Shown here: piece after piece, positions 43,468 through 53,748 of the stretch
Layout of the letters: each line of letters begins with the position of its first letter
Position numbering within the stretch: position 1 is the stretch's first letter
Source: Priestia megaterium NBRC 15308 = ATCC 14581
Lineage (GTDB): Bacteria; Bacillota; Bacilli; Bacillales; Bacillaceae_H
Assembly (NCBI RefSeq): GCF_000832985.1
Contig: NZ_CP009920.1
Span: 868,001-932,000, forward strand
DNA length: 64,000 nt
Direction of reading: 5' to 3'
The notes under the pieces: model-generated
Told to the model about the DNA's origin: nothing
What the model saw: the letters and a program-made list of their open reading frames with translations, nothing else
The model's database searches: none
Made by a program: the position numbers and the translations under genes

Positions 43468-43569
43468 CTACTTAAAAAGCAGGATACCTATAACAATGAG
43501 AATAGTCCAAATTGGAATGCTTATTAATATGCCTATTACTAAACCTTTGAAAAAATTTCCTTCTTGCAT
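43468..43569 (-). CDS. 33-residue single-TM membrane protein
   Basis: An ATG at 43569 follows GTTGGAGAGGAATGGAATAAAA and opens a 33-codon frame. The protein starts MQEGNFFKG and continues as one membrane segment (LVIGILISIPIWTILIVIGI) ending in a single lysine. A negatively charged start, an uninterrupted hydrophobic helix and a good ribosome site argue for a real small membrane protein. It lies immediately upstream of the Fur box of the small RNA. No family is recognised. Confidence 0.6.
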   Translation of the reverse strand: MQEGNFFKGLVIGILISIPIWTILIVIGILLFK

Positions 43570-43879
43570 TTTTATTCCATTCCTCTCCAACAGTATTTTC
43601 TAATGACACTACGACTGGCTGAAAATTCTCTGAAGTTATACTGAAGTGCAGAGTGAACACATAAACAATCTCTCTATCTGTTATACACTACTTTTACATA
43701 TAGATTCAATGAGACAAAAAGCTTATCCTTTTTAATTCATATAACCAAATTCTTTCCTGTATATAACAAAACAACAAAAATCCTCCCGTAAATTTTACGA
43801 CAGGCAGTTATACTTGTTTTATAAACAGCTTAGTTCGATATTTAATATGCGCAATGTTATTCATTTTGAAAAACAAAAA

Positions 43880-43916
43880 AGTCCGAGAGAACGTATAAAC
43901 GATCTCTCGGACTTTT
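43880..43916 (-). terminator. glnA terminator
   Basis: Eleven-base arms AGTCCGAGAGA/TCTCTCGGACT, A-run and T-run outside; five bases after the glnA stop codon. Confidence 0.9.
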
Positions 43917-43921
43917 AGGAA

Positions 43922-45256
43922 TTAATATTGGCTCATGTATTGGTCACGTTCCCAAGGATGAACTTGTGTACGGAACATATCCCATTCGATTTCTTTCGCT
44001 TCAACGAAGTGCTCTGCTAAGTGTTCACCTAATGCAGAAACCATAACTTCGTTTGATTGGAAGCTATCTAAAGCTTGAGCTAATGTTGCAGGTAAATCTA
44101 CGATACCTTCTTCAACACGCTCTTCTTTTGTCATTACATAGATATTACGATCGATAGGTTTTGGAGCTTCAAGGTTGTTCTTGATTCCATCTAAACCAGC
44201 TTTTAATAGAACAGCCATTGCTAAATATGGATTAGCAGCTGGGTCTACGCTACGTACCTCAACACGAGTTCCTACGCCGCGAGAAGCTGGGATACGGATT
44301 AATGGGCTACGGTTGCGAGCAGACCATGCAACATAACAAGGAGCCTCATATCCAGGTACTAGACGCTTATAAGAGTTTACAGTAGGATTTGTTACTGCTG
44401 TAAAGCTGTGTGCATGCTTGATGATACCTGCGATAAATTGACGAGCAGTATCACTTAGCTCTAGATTACCGTTTTCATCATAAAATGCGTTTTGACCATC
44501 TTTAAATAATGAAACGTTACAGTGCATACCTGAACCATTCACACCAAATAATGGTTTTGGCATGAATGTAGCATGTAAGCCATGTTTACGTGCAATTGTT
44601 TTTACAACAAGTTTGAACGTTTGGATATCATCACAAGCTTTTAATGCAGCAGCATATTTGAAGTCAATCTCGTGTTGTCCAGGAGCTACCTCATGGTGAG
44701 ATGCTTCAATTTCAAAGCCCATTTCTTCAAGCTCTAATACGATGTCACGACGGCAGTTTTCACCAAGGTCAGTTGGCGCTAAGTCGAAGTAGCCACCTTT
44801 ATCATTTAATTCTAATGTAGGTTCGCCTTTTTCGTCTAATTTGAATAAGAAGAACTCTGGCTCAGGTCCAAGGTTAAAGTCAGTAAATCCTAACTCTTCC
44901 ATCTCTTTTAACACACGTTTTAAGTTATTACGTGGATCGCCATCAAACGGAGTTCTATCTGCATTGTAGATGTCACAAATAAAACGTGCTACTTTACCTT
45001 TTTCAGATGTCCAAGGGAAAATAACAAATGTATCAATGTCCGGGAATAGGTACATATCTGATTCTTCAATACGTACAAACCCTTCAATAGAAGAACCGTC
45101 AAACATCATTTTGTTGTCTAACGCTTTTTCTAGTTGACTTACTGGAATTTCAACGTTTTTAATTGTTCCTAAAATGTCAGTGAACTGAAGACGAATATAC
45201 TTTACATTCTCTTCTTGAACTTTGCGGAAAATATCTTCTTTTGTGTACTTTGCCAT
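43922..45256 (-). CDS. glnA: Glutamine synthetase (type I-alpha)
   Basis: 444 residues, the Gram-positive GSI-alpha length. Marks are [53 protein letters not shown], and [14 protein letters not shown]. It makes glutamine from glutamate, ammonia and ATP. There is no adenylylation insert; in Bacillus the feedback-inhibited enzyme instead controls GlnR and TnrA. It is cotranscribed after glnR with an 80-base gap, under GlnR-box control. Confidence 0.97.
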   Translation of the reverse strand: MAKYTKEDIFRKVQEENVKYIRLQFTDILGTIKNVEIPVSQLEKALDNKMMFDGSSIEGFVRIEESDMYLFPDIDTFVIFPWTSEKGKVARFICDIYNADRTPFDGDPRNNLKRVLKEMEELGFTDFNLGPEPEFFLFKLDEKGEPTLELNDKGGYFDLAPTDLGENCRRDIVLELEEMGFEIEASHHEVAPGQHEIDFKYAAALKACDDIQTFKLVVKTIARKHGLHATFMPKPLFGVNGSGMHCNVSLFKDGQNAFYDENGNLELSDTARQFIAGIIKHAHSFTAVTNPTVNSYKRLVPGYEAPCYVAWSARNRSPLIRIPASRGVGTRVEVRSVDPAANPYLAMAVLLKAGLDGIKNNLEAPKPIDRNIYVMTKEERVEEGIVDLPATLAQALDSFQSNEVMVSALGEHLAEHFVEAKEIEWDMFRTQVHPWERDQYMSQY

Positions 45257-45339
45257 CGTGTGATCCTCCCCTAAATCTCTATATAATATTTATAATCTAT
45301 ACCACTCATATACGAACGGCATAAATATTGATAACTTTA

Positions 45340-45747
45340 TTAATGAAAGAACCTGGACATATCTCCTTGATTTAAAGTTGCTCGATTAAAACGGCCTGCT
45401 TGCATAAGTTCTGCACGAAGCATTTTTCGCAATTCATCGTCCGTTAATTCTGGCTTTGCTGTTGCTGCCACAACTTTTTCTTCTTGCTTATGCCCTTTTT
45501 GCTCCTTTTGAAGATGAAACAGCTGTTTTACACCTGCTAAGTTCACACCTTGTTCAATAAGATCACGGATTTCAAGTAGCTTATCAACATCGTTAAATGA
45601 GAATAATCGTCGATTTCCCTCTGTTCTTACTGGTGCAACTAATTCATGTTCTTCATAGTAGCGAATTTGGCGAGCCGACAACTCAGTTAACTGCATCACA
45701 ATTCCAATTGGGAAAAGTGGCGTATTTCTTCGAATGTTGTCACTCAT
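45340..45747 (-). CDS. glnR: MerR-family repressor GlnR
   Basis: 135 residues. The N-terminal winged helix-turn-helix ([46 protein letters not shown]) is typical of GlnR/TnrA. The C-terminal tail ([23 protein letters not shown]) is needed for feedback by glutamine synthetase. It represses glnRA when nitrogen is plentiful. Two operator-like sites overlap and flank its own promoter. It is GlnR rather than TnrA because of the glnRA operon. Confidence 0.95.
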   Translation of the reverse strand: MSDNIRRNTPLFPIGIVMQLTELSARQIRYYEEHELVAPVRTEGNRRLFSFNDVDKLLEIRDLIEQGVNLAGVKQLFHLQKEQKGHKQEEKVVAATAKPELTDDELRKMLRAELMQAGRFNRATLNQGDMSRFFH

Positions 45748-45777
45748 TTCAGTTCCTCCTTTGGATTAACTATTTAC

Positions 45778-45806
45778 ATTGTATGCTATGTTAGTTCACC
45801 TGTCAA
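45778..45806 (-). promoter_or_regulatory. glnRA sigma-A promoter with overlapping GlnR half-site
   Basis: TTGACA (45806-45801) and TACAAT (45783-45778) are 17 bases apart. TGTTA-N7-TGTCA at 45789-45805, an imperfect GlnR box, overlaps the -35 element and the spacer. Confidence 0.85.
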
Positions 45807-45811
45807 CCGAA

Positions 45812-45828
45812 TGTTAGTAATTCTAACA
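45812..45828. promoter_or_regulatory. GlnR box upstream of glnRA
   Basis: TGTTA-N7-TAACA is a perfect match to TGTNA-N7-TNACA, just upstream of the -35. The pair of sites mirrors the double operator of B. subtilis glnRA. Confidence 0.9.
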
Positions 45829-45937
45829 TAAATTTTTCTGAACATTTCTTCTATACAAATAAATAGCGCTTCGTTTATTTTTATAAGCCTATCTTTTCTT
45901 TCTTAGCGGGGAGAAAATAGTCTTTCTATCTTATATT

Positions 45938-47203
45938 TTATAAAAGTTCTTTCGTCAGCATTTGATCTACTGCCATGCATATTGCTACTTTTACGTGAGC
46001 ATACGTTAACCCGCCCTGCACGTAAGCAACATAAGGAGGCCTGATAGGTCCATCTGCCGTCAGCTCAAGGCTTGCTCCTTGTATAAACGTTCCAGCTGCC
46101 ATAATCACATCATCTTCGTACCCTGGCATATAAGCAGGATAGGCCGTTACGTGTGAATTAATTGGCGAAGCAAATTGAATAGCCTGACAAAAAGAAACCA
46201 TCTTATCACGGTCATCGAACTGCACGGATTGAATTAAATCCGTTCGTTCACTGTTCCACTTCGGTTCACTTTGCATCCCTAGCTCTTCGAACATAGCGGA
46301 TGAGAAAACCGCTCCTTTTAATGCTTGACCGACTACGTGCGGAGCCAAAAAGAAACCTTGATACATTTCTTGCAAGCTATACAGCGTCGCTCCAGCTTCT
46401 GCACCGATTCCAGGAGTTGTCATTCGGTATGAACAAGCTTCCACTAGGTCTTTTCGTCCTGCAATATAGCCGCCGATTTTAGCAAGACCTCCACCAGGGT
46501 TCTTAATGAGCGACCCCGCCATCAAATCTGCTCCTACATGCGTTGGCTCGATTGTTTCTACAAATTCACCGTAGCAGTTATCGACAAATACTATAACGTC
46601 AGGCTTAATACTCTTTACAAAAGAAATCATTTCTTTTATTTGCGCGACTGTAAAAGAAGGGCGAATGCCGTAACCTTTTGAGCGCTGAATGCCTATCATC
46701 TTTGTGTGCTCATGAATAGACGCTTTCACTTCTTCAAAATCCACTTGACCTTGCGCTGTTAAATCTACTGATTTATAGCTAATATTATATTCTTTTAAAG
46801 AGCCTACGCCGCTTCCTCGTATACCAACAATTTCTTCAAGAGTGTCATAAGGCTTTCCAGTTATATATAATAGTTCATCTCCAGGACGCAGTACACCAAA
46901 CAGCGATATACCAATTGCGTGCGTACCTGAAATAATTTGCGGACGCACCAGGCAAGCTTCTGTTCCAAAAACGTCCGCGTATACTTTCTCCAACGTATCG
47001 CGGCCTAGATCGTCATATCCATACCCCGTTGTCGGATTAAAATGTGAATCACTCACTCGATTTTGCTGAAAGCTTTGCAGCACCCGAAATTGATTTGCTT
47101 CAATGCGCTCGTCAATTTTCTCATGTACAGGCTTAATTTGTTTTTCTACTTTTGCAGCAAGTTCCCGAATGTGTGCCCCGTTTTTTAACTGATCAAACAT
47201 CAT
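45938..47203 (-). CDS. ynbB: PLP-dependent Cys/Met-metabolism-type enzyme YnbB
   Basis: About 421 residues. This is the family often labelled methionine gamma-lyase or aluminium-resistance protein: QNRVSDSHFNPTTGYGYDDLGRD, VRPQIISGTHAIGISLFGVLRPGDEL, FVDNCYGEFVE and the PLP lysine in GSLIKNPGGGLAKIGGYIAGR. The true reaction is not established. I chose the ATG after TTGAGGAACAAAGAA; a TTG five codons upstream would overlap hflX. It is the conserved hflX-ynbB pair upstream of glnRA. Confidence 0.9.
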   Translation of the reverse strand: MMFDQLKNGAHIRELAAKVEKQIKPVHEKIDERIEANQFRVLQSFQQNRVSDSHFNPTTGYGYDDLGRDTLEKVYADVFGTEACLVRPQIISGTHAIGISLFGVLRPGDELLYITGKPYDTLEEIVGIRGSGVGSLKEYNISYKSVDLTAQGQVDFEEVKASIHEHTKMIGIQRSKGYGIRPSFTVAQIKEMISFVKSIKPDVIVFVDNCYGEFVETIEPTHVGADLMAGSLIKNPGGGLAKIGGYIAGRKDLVEACSYRMTTPGIGAEAGATLYSLQEMYQGFFLAPHVVGQALKGAVFSSAMFEELGMQSEPKWNSERTDLIQSVQFDDRDKMVSFCQAIQFASPINSHVTAYPAYMPGYEDDVIMAAGTFIQGASLELTADGPIRPPYVAYVQGGLTYAHVKVAICMAVDQMLTKELL

Positions 47204-47214
47204 TTCTTTGTTCC

Positions 47215-48477
47215 TCAACTTTCTTCAAACGTTTGTAGCTTTTTGTAAAGGGGATGCTCTTTTGCAATATACCCTTTGCACTGATACTTCTCAGTTTCTT
47301 CATTAAATTTTAACGACTCAAGAATAGAGACCGTTTTGAGTTCAGCGAGCATTTTTCCTTCATAAGCCGGCAGCAGCACATGAAAAAACGCCATTTCTTT
47401 TTTCATTTCTTCTTGAATTCTTTCTCCAAGCTTCACTAAATCAGTAGCTTTAAAAGCGCTCATTGATAAAGATGTGGAAGCGGATGGGACAAATAGTTCA
47501 TGCTGCATATCTTCTTTATTGTAAACTGTCAGCATCGGAATGTCCGTTACGTTCAGCTCTTCTAGTAAGCGATGCACTGTTTTTTCGTGGTTGTTGTAAT
47601 CTGGATTAGAAGAATCTACCACGTGCAGAACAAGGTCAGCTTCGGTTACTTCTTCAAGTGTTGAACGGAACGCGGCTACTAACGTTGTTGGAAGATCTTG
47701 AATAAATCCAACCGTATCCGTTAAAAGAGCCGTTAGTCCTGACGGAAGCGTATACTGTCTTGTCGTTGGATCAAGAGTTGCAAACAGCTGATTTTCTTCA
47801 AAAATACCCGCCTCTGTTAAGCGGTTAAAGATCGTCGATTTACCAGCGTTCGTATAGCCCACAATTGCAATTTGATAGACATGATTACGCTTACGTCTTT
47901 CTCGATAACGTTCGCGGTGACTTACCACTGTCTTTAACTGACGCTTAATTTCATCAATTTTACGGCGAATATGTCTGCGGTCACTTTCAAGTTTCGTTTC
48001 ACCAGGACCTCTTGTTCCAATTCCGCCTCCAAGACGTGACAAAGCGGTCCCTTGTCCTACTAACCTAGGCAGCAGATAATTTAATTGAGCCAGTTCCACC
48101 TGCATTTTTCCTTCTCGCGTTTGAGCACGCTGTGCGAAGATATCCAAAATCAGCTGCGTACGGTCAATAACACGCGCAGATAACCCTGCTGACAAATTGC
48201 GGATTTGACTCGGTGACAATTCATCATTAAATACAATTAAATCAGGCTCTAACTCTTCTTCAAGAGCCACAAGTTCTTCTACTTTCCCTTTTCCAATATA
48301 AGTAGCTGGATGAATGCGATCGCGCTTTTGCGTTAACCTTACCAGCACTTCGCCTTTTGCAGTCTCAGTTAAAGATGCTAGCTCATCCATTGAATATTCA
48401 AAACGTTCGTCATCGTCATGAAGCTGACATCCGACTAAAATTACGCGTTCAAGTTCAGTATTCATTTCTGCTGTCAA
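47215..48477 (-). CDS. hflX: Ribosome-associated GTPase HflX
   Basis: 420 residues. The HflX N-terminal domain is visible ([49 protein letters not shown]). A glycine-rich linker ([19 protein letters not shown]) precedes a GTPase domain with G1 [19 protein letters not shown] and TVYNKED. It rescues or splits stalled ribosomes. The TTG start at 48477 has AAGGAAAAATCT ahead of it; an ATG four codons later lacks a ribosome site. It is followed by ynbB after 11 bases. Confidence 0.94.
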   Translation of the reverse strand: MTAEMNTELERVILVGCQLHDDDERFEYSMDELASLTETAKGEVLVRLTQKRDRIHPATYIGKGKVEELVALEEELEPDLIVFNDELSPSQIRNLSAGLSARVIDRTQLILDIFAQRAQTREGKMQVELAQLNYLLPRLVGQGTALSRLGGGIGTRGPGETKLESDRRHIRRKIDEIKRQLKTVVSHRERYRERRKRNHVYQIAIVGYTNAGKSTIFNRLTEAGIFEENQLFATLDPTTRQYTLPSGLTALLTDTVGFIQDLPTTLVAAFRSTLEEVTEADLVLHVVDSSNPDYNNHEKTVHRLLEELNVTDIPMLTVYNKEDMQHELFVPSASTSLSMSAFKATDLVKLGERIQEEMKKEMAFFHVLLPAYEGKMLAELKTVSILESLKFNEETEKYQCKGYIAKEHPLYKKLQTFEES

Positions 48478-48631
48478 AGATTTTTCCTTCCCTTACTATT
48501 AAATTGACAAATCATTCATATCATATCAAAAAAATGTCCATTTCTCCATCTTTGCAAAAGAGACAGAATACATTGTCTTTTACTAGTTTAACACCCTTTT
48601 TAAAATCTATAAAACGATGATTAAAAAAACA

Positions 48632-48660
48632 TTGAAATATCACGAAATTCTGTATACAAT
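48632..48660 (+). promoter_or_regulatory. Sigma-A promoter of the TRIC-like gene
   Basis: TTGAAA and TACAAT are exactly 17 bases apart. About 27 bases further on a short hairpin (AATCAGG/CCTGATT, 48688-48704) with a TTTT tail lies in the leader. Confidence 0.7.
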
Positions 48661-48754
48661 TTGAATTGGTTTACTTATCGAAATTTGAATCAGGCTGCCT
48701 GATTTTAAAATAATAGTCGCTACTTGGTGAAAACAGAATAAAGGGGATAGCATC

Positions 48755-49366
48755 ATGACTTGGGACGTACTTAGCATTATTGGAACGATTGCCTTTGCAA
48801 TCAGCGGAGCTTTCATTGCCATGGAAGAGGAGTATGATATTTTAGGCGTTTACATACTGGGAATCGTAACGGCTTTTGGCGGAGGAGCCATTCGAAACCT
48901 GCTTATTGGTGTACCGGTGTCTGCCCTTTGGGAACAAGGACTCTTTTTTCAGATTGCTTTATTATCTATCACTGCCACTTTTTTATTTCCAAACAATATC
49001 TTAAAACATTGGAAGCGATGGGGAAACTTTTCGGACGCCATTGGCCTTGCAGCATTCGCGATTCAAGGAGCGCTTTATGCCACTCATATGAACCATCCGC
49101 TTAGCGCGGTTATTGTAGCTGCGGTCTTAACAGGAAGCGGCGGGGGAATTATCCGAGATTTATTAGCACGCCGAAAGCCTACTGTTCTTAAAGATGAAAT
49201 TTATGCGGTATGGGCGATTATCGCAGGATTTAGCGTAGGGCTGCATATTACAAATACGCCTGTAGAACTTTATACGTTATTTATCTTACTTGTAGGTCTT
49301 CGGATGTGTTCATATATTTACAAATGGCGCCTGCCGATCAAAACGATTCGACAACCAAATATGTAG
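48755..49366 (+). CDS. TRIC-type membrane protein (UPF0126 family)
   Basis: 203 residues with seven predicted membrane segments in two repeats. Each repeat carries the family's glycine-rich turn: FGGGAIRNLLIG and TGSGGGIIRDLLARR. Prokaryotic members are related to TRIC cation channels; transport of glycine or cations has been suggested for different members, so the substrate is open. The start follows AAAGGGGATAGCATC. It is convergent with spoVK across a bidirectional terminator. Confidence 0.87.
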   Translation: MTWDVLSIIGTIAFAISGAFIAMEEEYDILGVYILGIVTAFGGGAIRNLLIGVPVSALWEQGLFFQIALLSITATFLFPNNILKHWKRWGNFSDAIGLAAFAIQGALYATHMNHPLSAVIVAAVLTGSGGGIIRDLLARRKPTVLKDEIYAVWAIIAGFSVGLHITNTPVELYTLFILLVGLRMCSYIYKWRLPIKTIRQPNM

Positions 49367-49374
49367 AAAAAAAA

Positions 49375-49394
49375 AGCCTTTCGTAACGAAAGGC
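49375..49394. terminator. Bidirectional terminator, TRIC gene/spoVK
   Basis: AGCCTTTCGT/AACGAAAGGCT stem with nine As and eight Ts outside, between convergent genes. Confidence 0.9.
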
Positions 49395-49400
49395 TTTTTT

Positions 49401-50339
49401 TTACAGCTGAATATCGCTTGACGTTAAAGTTAGAAGCTCGTTGCGCTCAAAGCTTTCTTCTTCTAAAAGCCTCATGGATTGAGTACGTATGGAACGTTCG
49501 ATAATGTTTCGCACATATCTACCGTTACTAAAATCCCTAGGCGTCTGATTGTACTTCACGTCCATAAAATGATCTTTTAGCTTTTTATAGGCCTCTGTAC
49601 TAAACTGATACTGCCTGTCATTCATCATGTGACCGGCAATGTCCATCAGTTCATTGACATCATAATCCGGAAAATCAAAAATAAACGGAAACCTAGAGCG
49701 CAGCCCTGGATTAAGACTTAAGAAATTTTCCATTTCTCTTGGATAACCAGCTAAAATCAATACAAACTTATCATTTGAATCTTCCATATGTTTAACCAAT
49801 GTATCAATCGCTTCTTTTCCAAAATCTTTTTCTCCTCCTCTTGCAAGAGAATAAGCCTCATCAATAAATAAAATACCTCCAAGCGCTTTTTTTACAAGAT
49901 CTCTCGTTTTCTGAGCGGTATGACCAATGTATTCTCCAACTAAATCTGCCCGCTCTGCTTCAATTAAATGTCCTTTAGACAAGATGTTCATATTCAAAAA
50001 TAATTTACCTAGCAGGCGGGCTACCGTCGTTTTCCCTGTTCCTGGATTTCCTTTAAACATCATATGCAGCGCCTGCTTTCCCGCTTTTAAGCCCTGTTCC
50101 TCTCTTTTTTTGTTAATATATAACCACGCATATATTTCTTTTATCATTTTTTTCAATTCTTCCATTCCAACCAGTCCGCTCATTTCTCGTTCAATTTCCC
50201 GAAGCGGCTCATGATTTATGACAGCTTTTTTGGCAGGACGCGGAATTGATGTCGTATACGATTTTTCCTTTTTTGTTTCATTATTTAAAATGATATTAAT
50301 TTGCCCATTATTTTTAAGAGTTATCGGCTGTTCCACCAT
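49401..50339 (-). CDS. spoVK: Stage V sporulation AAA protein SpoVK
   Basis: 312 residues with a CbxX/CfxQ-type AAA+ domain: GLVGMEELKKMIKEIYAWLYINKKREEQG, Walker A GNPGTGKTTVARLLG, Walker B GGILFIDEAYSLARGG and RSRFPFIFDFPDY. SpoVK acts in the mother cell in spore maturation. The ATG at 50339 after GAGAGGTGAAC gives the MVEQPITLKNNGQINIIL start expected of the family; an ATG six codons upstream is less likely. Position next to hfq-miaA is conserved. Confidence 0.93.
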   Translation of the reverse strand: MVEQPITLKNNGQINIILNNETKKEKSYTTSIPRPAKKAVINHEPLREIEREMSGLVGMEELKKMIKEIYAWLYINKKREEQGLKAGKQALHMMFKGNPGTGKTTVARLLGKLFLNMNILSKGHLIEAERADLVGEYIGHTAQKTRDLVKKALGGILFIDEAYSLARGGEKDFGKEAIDTLVKHMEDSNDKFVLILAGYPREMENFLSLNPGLRSRFPFIFDFPDYDVNELMDIAGHMMNDRQYQFSTEAYKKLKDHFMDVKYNQTPRDFSNGRYVRNIIERSIRTQSMRLLEEESFERNELLTLTSSDIQL

Positions 50340-50510
50340 GTTCACCTCTCGTTTCATCCCACTTCTCTGTATCGCATAGCTGCATGCGATGAACGATACG
50401 AAGACAATGATCCCTTATTACCGAAGAAATAATCGTCTATTATAAGGTTTATGTTCAATGAGTAAAAACAATGTTAAGAAACTTTTCTAAGCCTTTATTT
50501 ACATAAAAAA

Positions 50511-50532
50511 AGCATCCGAATATGCGGATGCT
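50511..50532 (-). terminator. hfq terminator
   Basis: Eight-base arms AGCATCCG/CGGATGCT around AATATG, followed by Ts on the minus strand; 12 bases after the hfq stop. Confidence 0.85.
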
Positions 50533-50544
50533 TCTCTTTAATCT

Positions 50545-50769
50545 CTATTCAAGTTCTACTGTAATATTTTTATTTGGTACAAATGTCGAAATCGCATGTT
50601 TATAAATCAGCTGCTGTTTTCCTTCAGATTCAATTAACACAGTAAAATTATCAAATCCTTTAATTAGTCCTCTTAATTGAAAACCATTTAAAAGAAATAC
50701 TGTCACATAGATATTTTCTTTACGTAATTGATTTAAAAATTGATCTTGAATATTAACTGATTGTTTCAT
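50545..50769 (-). CDS. hfq: RNA chaperone Hfq
   Basis: 74 residues: [39 protein letters not shown] (Sm1) and [12 protein letters not shown] (Sm2, with the YKH residues of the family). Hfq hexamers bind AU-rich RNA; in Bacillus the phenotype is mild. Downstream of miaA with about 30 bases between them. It could matter for the candidate small RNA at 43.3 kb, although FsrA in B. subtilis works mainly with other partners. Confidence 0.96.
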   Translation of the reverse strand: MKQSVNIQDQFLNQLRKENIYVTVFLLNGFQLRGLIKGFDNFTVLIESEGKQQLIYKHAISTFVPNKNITVELE

Positions 50770-50801
50770 TATTCGGCCTCCTCGTTTCTCTATCTGTTTA
50801 C

Positions 50802-51779
50802 TTAATTCGCTTCTTTCTTCAGCTTTCCTGCAATATATGTAAAAATTTCAGCAAACTTTTCGGGAAATTTGTCAACTTCCATCTCTATCCATTTTACAGG
50901 CATTTTATTTCGAAACCACGTTAACTGACGCTTTGCATATCTGCGTGAATTTTGTTTCAACTGTTCAACGGCTTCTTCGAGCGTACAGCGTCCCTCAAAA
51001 TAAGCATAAAGCTCTTTGTAGCCGATAGCTTGAATTGATTGTACATCATGCAGACCACTTTCGTACAATGATTTGACTTCCTCAAGCAGTCCAGCCTGCA
51101 TCATCATATCGACTCGGTGATTAATTCTCTCATATAATACGTCTCTATCCATTGTAAGTCCAATAATGGTTACATCGTATAATAACTCTTGCGACTGTTC
51201 TTTTGTATAGTCACTGAATTTTTTGCCGGTTACTTCATAAACTTCAAGCGCTCGAATTACACGGCGATGGTTATTTTTATGAATAGCAGCCGCACTGTCT
51301 GGGTCAATTTCTTTGAGCTTTTCATGCAGGGGATCGATGCCATGAGCTTCAATAAATACTTCCATTCGTTCACGAACTTTTTCATCACTAGGAGTTTCTG
51401 TGAACTGATAATCATAAATAACGGATTGAATATAAAGACCCGTCCCTCCAACAATCATCGGCATTTTTCCTCTAGCATGAATATCATCGATTTGTTTTCT
51501 TACAATCTCTTGAAATTCTGCCACAGAAAACGATTCATCCGGCTCCTTAATATCGATCAGGTAATGGGGAACCCCCTGCATCTCTTCTTCTGACACCTTT
51601 GCTGTTCCGATATCCATCCCTTTATAAATTTGCATCGAATCACCTGAAATAATTTCTCCGTCTAACTGTTTGGCAAGTTCAATGCTTAATTTTGTTTTAC
51701 CAACCGCAGTTGGTCCAATAATGACAATAAGTTTTGGTTTCTCTCCCGTCATAACAACACTACTTTCATCTATAGGCAT
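50802..51779 (-). CDS. miaA: tRNA dimethylallyltransferase
   Basis: About 325 residues. Motifs are the P-loop [37 protein letters not shown], the isoprenyl-acceptor part [26 protein letters not shown] and [12 protein letters not shown]. It adds dimethylallyl to A37 of tRNAs reading U-starting codons; MiaB, also in this window, then methylthiolates the same base. Neither ATG (residue 1 or 10) has a strong ribosome site, so the start may be ten residues shorter. Confidence 0.95.
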   Translation of the reverse strand: MPIDESSVVMTGEKPKLIVIIGPTAVGKTKLSIELAKQLDGEIISGDSMQIYKGMDIGTAKVSEEEMQGVPHYLIDIKEPDESFSVAEFQEIVRKQIDDIHARGKMPMIVGGTGLYIQSVIYDYQFTETPSDEKVRERMEVFIEAHGIDPLHEKLKEIDPDSAAAIHKNNHRRVIRALEVYEVTGKKFSDYTKEQSQELLYDVTIIGLTMDRDVLYERINHRVDMMMQAGLLEEVKSLYESGLHDVQSIQAIGYKELYAYFEGRCTLEEAVEQLKQNSRRYAKRQLTWFRNKMPVKWIEMEVDKFPEKFAEIFTYIAGKLKKEAN

Positions 51780-51827
51780 TCACATCATTCCATTTTATCC
51801 AAATGGTGATGATTTATTCAACAAAAC

Positions 51828-51847
51828 GGCTAGCTGCAGCTAGCCGC
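51828..51847 (-). terminator. mutL terminator
   Basis: A 20-base perfect palindrome (CGGCTAGCTG/CAGCTAGCCG) followed on the minus strand by TTTTGTTG; five bases after the mutL stop codon. Confidence 0.75.
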
Positions 51848-51852
51848 ATTGC

Positions 51853-53730
51853 CTACATCACTCGCTTAAACATTTTTTCCATTTCATACGTCGAATGATG
51901 AATAATAATTGGTCGTCCGTGCGGACACGTAAATGGATCCGTAGTTTTTCTCAACGTTTCAAGTAAAGCAAAAATCTCATCGTTTCGCAAATGATGATTC
52001 GCTTTAATCGATCCTTTACAGCTCATCATAATAGCCGCTTCTTCTCGTAACTTTTCGATATTGACTCGTTTCATGGTAAAGATTTGCTGAATCATTTCTT
52101 CAATGGTTTCCTGTTCCTCTCCTTTTGGAAACCACTGCGGATGCGAACGAACTATATAGGAGTTTTGTCCAAACGGTTCTAAGAAGACTCCTACTTCAGC
52201 AAGCATGTCTTTGTATTCTTCTAAAATCAAAGCTTCATTTCCCGAGAACTCTAGCGTGAGCGGCATAAGCAGTTCTTGAACTTCTGAATCTACTTCTCCG
52301 AGCTTTCGCTTAAAATATTCGTACTTAATTCTCTCCTGCGCCGCGTGCTGATCAATAATAAATAATCCTTTTTCATTTTGTGCCAAAATATACGTTCCGT
52401 GCATTTGACCAATTGGGTACATCGCAGGAACACGCGGTTCTGGCTGATCTTCGGCTGAATGGTTCGGTTCTGGAATAGGAGCGTTTTCTTCCACCGATTC
52501 TTCATAGTGTTCTATTTCTCGAAACGTTGGTTGGAGTTCTTCATCTTGACGTATGACCTCTGTTTTAACAGGCGGCATAATCTCGTCTACACGAGCCGGA
52601 GCCTCCTTAAAACTAGGCTCGCGAACCGTATTAGAAGGCTGATAGCCAGACGTTTTAGACTGATGATCAAATGTAAAGGTCTGCTGCTCAGTTGGCTGAA
52701 CAGCAGATTTTGACTTAGTTGGTACTACAGCATCCGGAATTAACTGCTGCTTTTTAAAAGCAGCTTTCACTCCTTGTTCAATAAGCTCAAACAGCTCCGC
52801 TTCTTTACTTAAGCGCACTTCTAGTTTCGCTGGATGAACATTCACGTCCACTAACAAAGGGTCCATTGTAATGGTTAAAAACACGATTGGAAAACGGCCG
52901 ATAGGTAAAAGGGTATGATAGCCCTGCTGTACCGCTTTTAACAGCCCGTAGTTTTTAACAAACCGACCGTTAATAATGGTGGACATATAGTTACGAGAAG
53001 CTCTTGTAATTTCAGGAAGAGCGACGTAACCATTCACTTCATAATCAAGTGACTGAACGTTAATCGGAATCATTTTTTTGGCTACTGCCATTCCATAAAT
53101 AGCGGCAAGCACTTGGCGCACATCTCCGCTTCCGTTCGTATATAGAAGCTGTCTTCCTTGATGCATCAGCCGAATTGAAACTTCAGGATGAGACATCGCA
53201 AGGCGATTGACGACATCCGTTACGTTACCAAGCTCTGTGTTTACCGTCTTCATATATTTCAAACGTGCAGGTGTGTTGAAAAATAAGTTTTCAATAACAA
53301 GTTCGGTACCTTTTCGGCTTGACGTTAATTCGTGATGAACGATTTCTCCGCCTCTAAGTTTAAGATGAGTGCCGGCTTCTTCTCCCGTACTCGTTTTGAG
53401 TTCAAGCATTGAAACTGAAGCAATACTTGGCAAAGCTTCACCGCGAAATCCTAACGTTCGAATTCGAAATAAATCTTGTTCTGTTTTGATTTTACTTGTC
53501 GCATGTCTTTTAAAAGCGGTCAAGCAGTCTTCAGAAGCAATGCCGTCTCCATTATCCAATATACGAATTTTTGAAAGCCCAGCTTCTTCTAGCTCAATTT
53601 CAATAACTGTACTGTTTGCATCAATAGCATTTTCGACTAGTTCTTTCACCACCGAAGCAGGTCGTTCAACAACCTCTCCGGCAGCAATTTTATTTGAAAG
53701 TTCGTCTGAAAGCTGCACAATTTTACCCAC
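51853..53730 (-). CDS. mutL: DNA mismatch repair protein MutL
   Basis: 625 residues. The N-terminal GHKL ATPase has [25 protein letters not shown] and [17 protein letters not shown] variable linker (about 340-430) is followed by a C-terminal dimer/endonuclease domain with the metal motif [12 protein letters not shown] and [12 protein letters not shown]. It is therefore a nicking MutL, as usual in bacteria lacking MutH. It follows mutS by 18 bases. Confidence 0.97.
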   Translation of the reverse strand: MGKIVQLSDELSNKIAAGEVVERPASVVKELVENAIDANSTVIEIELEEAGLSKIRILDNGDGIASEDCLTAFKRHATSKIKTEQDLFRIRTLGFRGEALPSIASVSMLELKTSTGEEAGTHLKLRGGEIVHHELTSSRKGTELVIENLFFNTPARLKYMKTVNTELGNVTDVVNRLAMSHPEVSIRLMHQGRQLLYTNGSGDVRQVLAAIYGMAVAKKMIPINVQSLDYEVNGYVALPEITRASRNYMSTIINGRFVKNYGLLKAVQQGYHTLLPIGRFPIVFLTITMDPLLVDVNVHPAKLEVRLSKEAELFELIEQGVKAAFKKQQLIPDAVVPTKSKSAVQPTEQQTFTFDHQSKTSGYQPSNTVREPSFKEAPARVDEIMPPVKTEVIRQDEELQPTFREIEHYEESVEENAPIPEPNHSAEDQPEPRVPAMYPIGQMHGTYILAQNEKGLFIIDQHAAQERIKYEYFKRKLGEVDSEVQELLMPLTLEFSGNEALILEEYKDMLAEVGVFLEPFGQNSYIVRSHPQWFPKGEEQETIEEMIQQIFTMKRVNIEKLREEAAIMMSCKGSIKANHHLRNDEIFALLETLRKTTDPFTCPHGRPIIIHHSTYEMEKMFKRVM

Positions 53731-53748
53731 AGACTCACTCCTCTCAAT

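Noticed and set aside
43472-43660. 62-codon minus-strand frame starting at 43660
   Set aside because: It has poor composition and no ribosome site, and it overlaps in another frame the better-supported 33-residue membrane protein.
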